From Microbacteriaceae bacterium (GTDB taxonomy: Bacteria > Actinomycetota > Actinomycetes > Actinomycetales > Microbacteriaceae), in assembly GCA_003454135.1 (NCBI GenBank), contig DMKW01000194.1, positions 1 to 5,801 of the forward strand: a stretch of 5,801 nucleotides of DNA. The letters are read 5' to 3'. Below, one piece after another: positions 5,582 to 5,801 of this stretch. The notes beneath the pieces were generated by a model. That model was given only the letters and a program-made list of their open reading frames with translations, made no database searches and had not been told where the DNA came from. Positions within the stretch are counted from its first letter, which is position 1. Each line of letters opens with the position of its first letter. Both the position numbers and the translations under genes were made by a program.

Positions 5582-5801
5582 ATGACATTCACCGCACAAA
5601 TGGGCCGCGATTCGTTGGTGATCGACGGGGTCGCGTTGAGCTCGCGACTGATCATGGGCACCGGCGGCGCGCCCAGCCTGGACGGGCTCGGCGCCGCGTT
5701 GTTGGCGTCCGGCACAGAGCTCACCACCGTCGCCATGCGCAGGCACAGCCCGGGGGCGGCCGGATCCCTCTTCGAGCTGCTGGTCGACAACGGGATCCGG
5801 G
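5582..5801 (+). CDS. thiG: thiazole synthase ThiG, 3' partial
   Basis: ThiG condenses deoxyxylulose 5-phosphate, the ThiO product and ThiS thiocarboxylate into thiazole phosphate. The first 73 residues are present before the window ends. They show DSLVIDGVALSSRLIMGTGG (10-29), APSLDGLGAALLASGTELTT (30-49) and VAMRRHSPGAAGSLFELL (50-67), the standard N-terminal blocks of the family. The catalytic Lys and the phosphate-binding region lie beyond the window. The ATG sits 2 bases after the thiS stop with a strong SD. The thiO-thiS-thiG order indicates a single operon. Confidence 0.95.
   Translation, partial: MTFTAQMGRDSLVIDGVALSSRLIMGTGGAPSLDGLGAALLASGTELTTVAMRRHSPGAAGSLFELLVDNGIR

Overview
The window carries a high-GC thiamin (vitamin B1) locus. 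Codon use, GTG starts, a divergent thiE | thiO-thiS-thiG layout and a ThiD-TenA fusion suggest an actinobacterium, perhaps near the Microbacteriaceae. That placement is inference from style only. No mobile element, CRISPR array, tRNA or rRNA is visible.

Layout: (1) 1-1767 (+) is the 3' part of a large gene joining the end of one ABC ATPase domain, a complete second ATPase domain and a C-terminal EcfT-like membrane domain. It looks like a fused YkoD-YkoC energising module of an ECF importer, probably for the thiamin pyrimidine HMP. (2) About 1793-1874 is a TPP riboswitch whose 3' half contains the Shine-Dalgarno sequence of the next gene. (3) 1878-3392 (+) is thiD-tenA, one protein with HMP/HMP-P kinase and TenA pyrimidine-salvage domains. 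(4) 3397-4041 (-) is thiE, thiamin-phosphate synthase, convergent with thiD-tenA across only 4 bases. (5) A 70-base divergent gap leads to thiO (4112-5332, +), thiS (5325-5579, +) and the start of thiG (5582 to the window end, +).

How they work together: the transporter plausibly imports HMP. TenA releases HMP from degraded thiamin, and ThiD phosphorylates it to HMP-PP. ThiO oxidises glycine to the imine used by ThiG, ThiS carries the sulfur, and ThiG builds the thiazole phosphate. ThiE joins the two halves. thiC, thiF, thiL and the transporter S component are not in the window and may lie outside it.

The genes are ordinary thiamin genes, and I see no evidence of an unknown system. The details worth a second look are the direct overlap of the TPP aptamer with the ribosome binding site, an upstream C-rich tract that could disrupt the aptamer, a perfect hairpin over the thiO ribosome binding site and GTG start, a possible leaderless thiE promoter, an Asp-to-Asn change at a predicted Mg-binding position of ThiE, and the abutting convergent gene ends.
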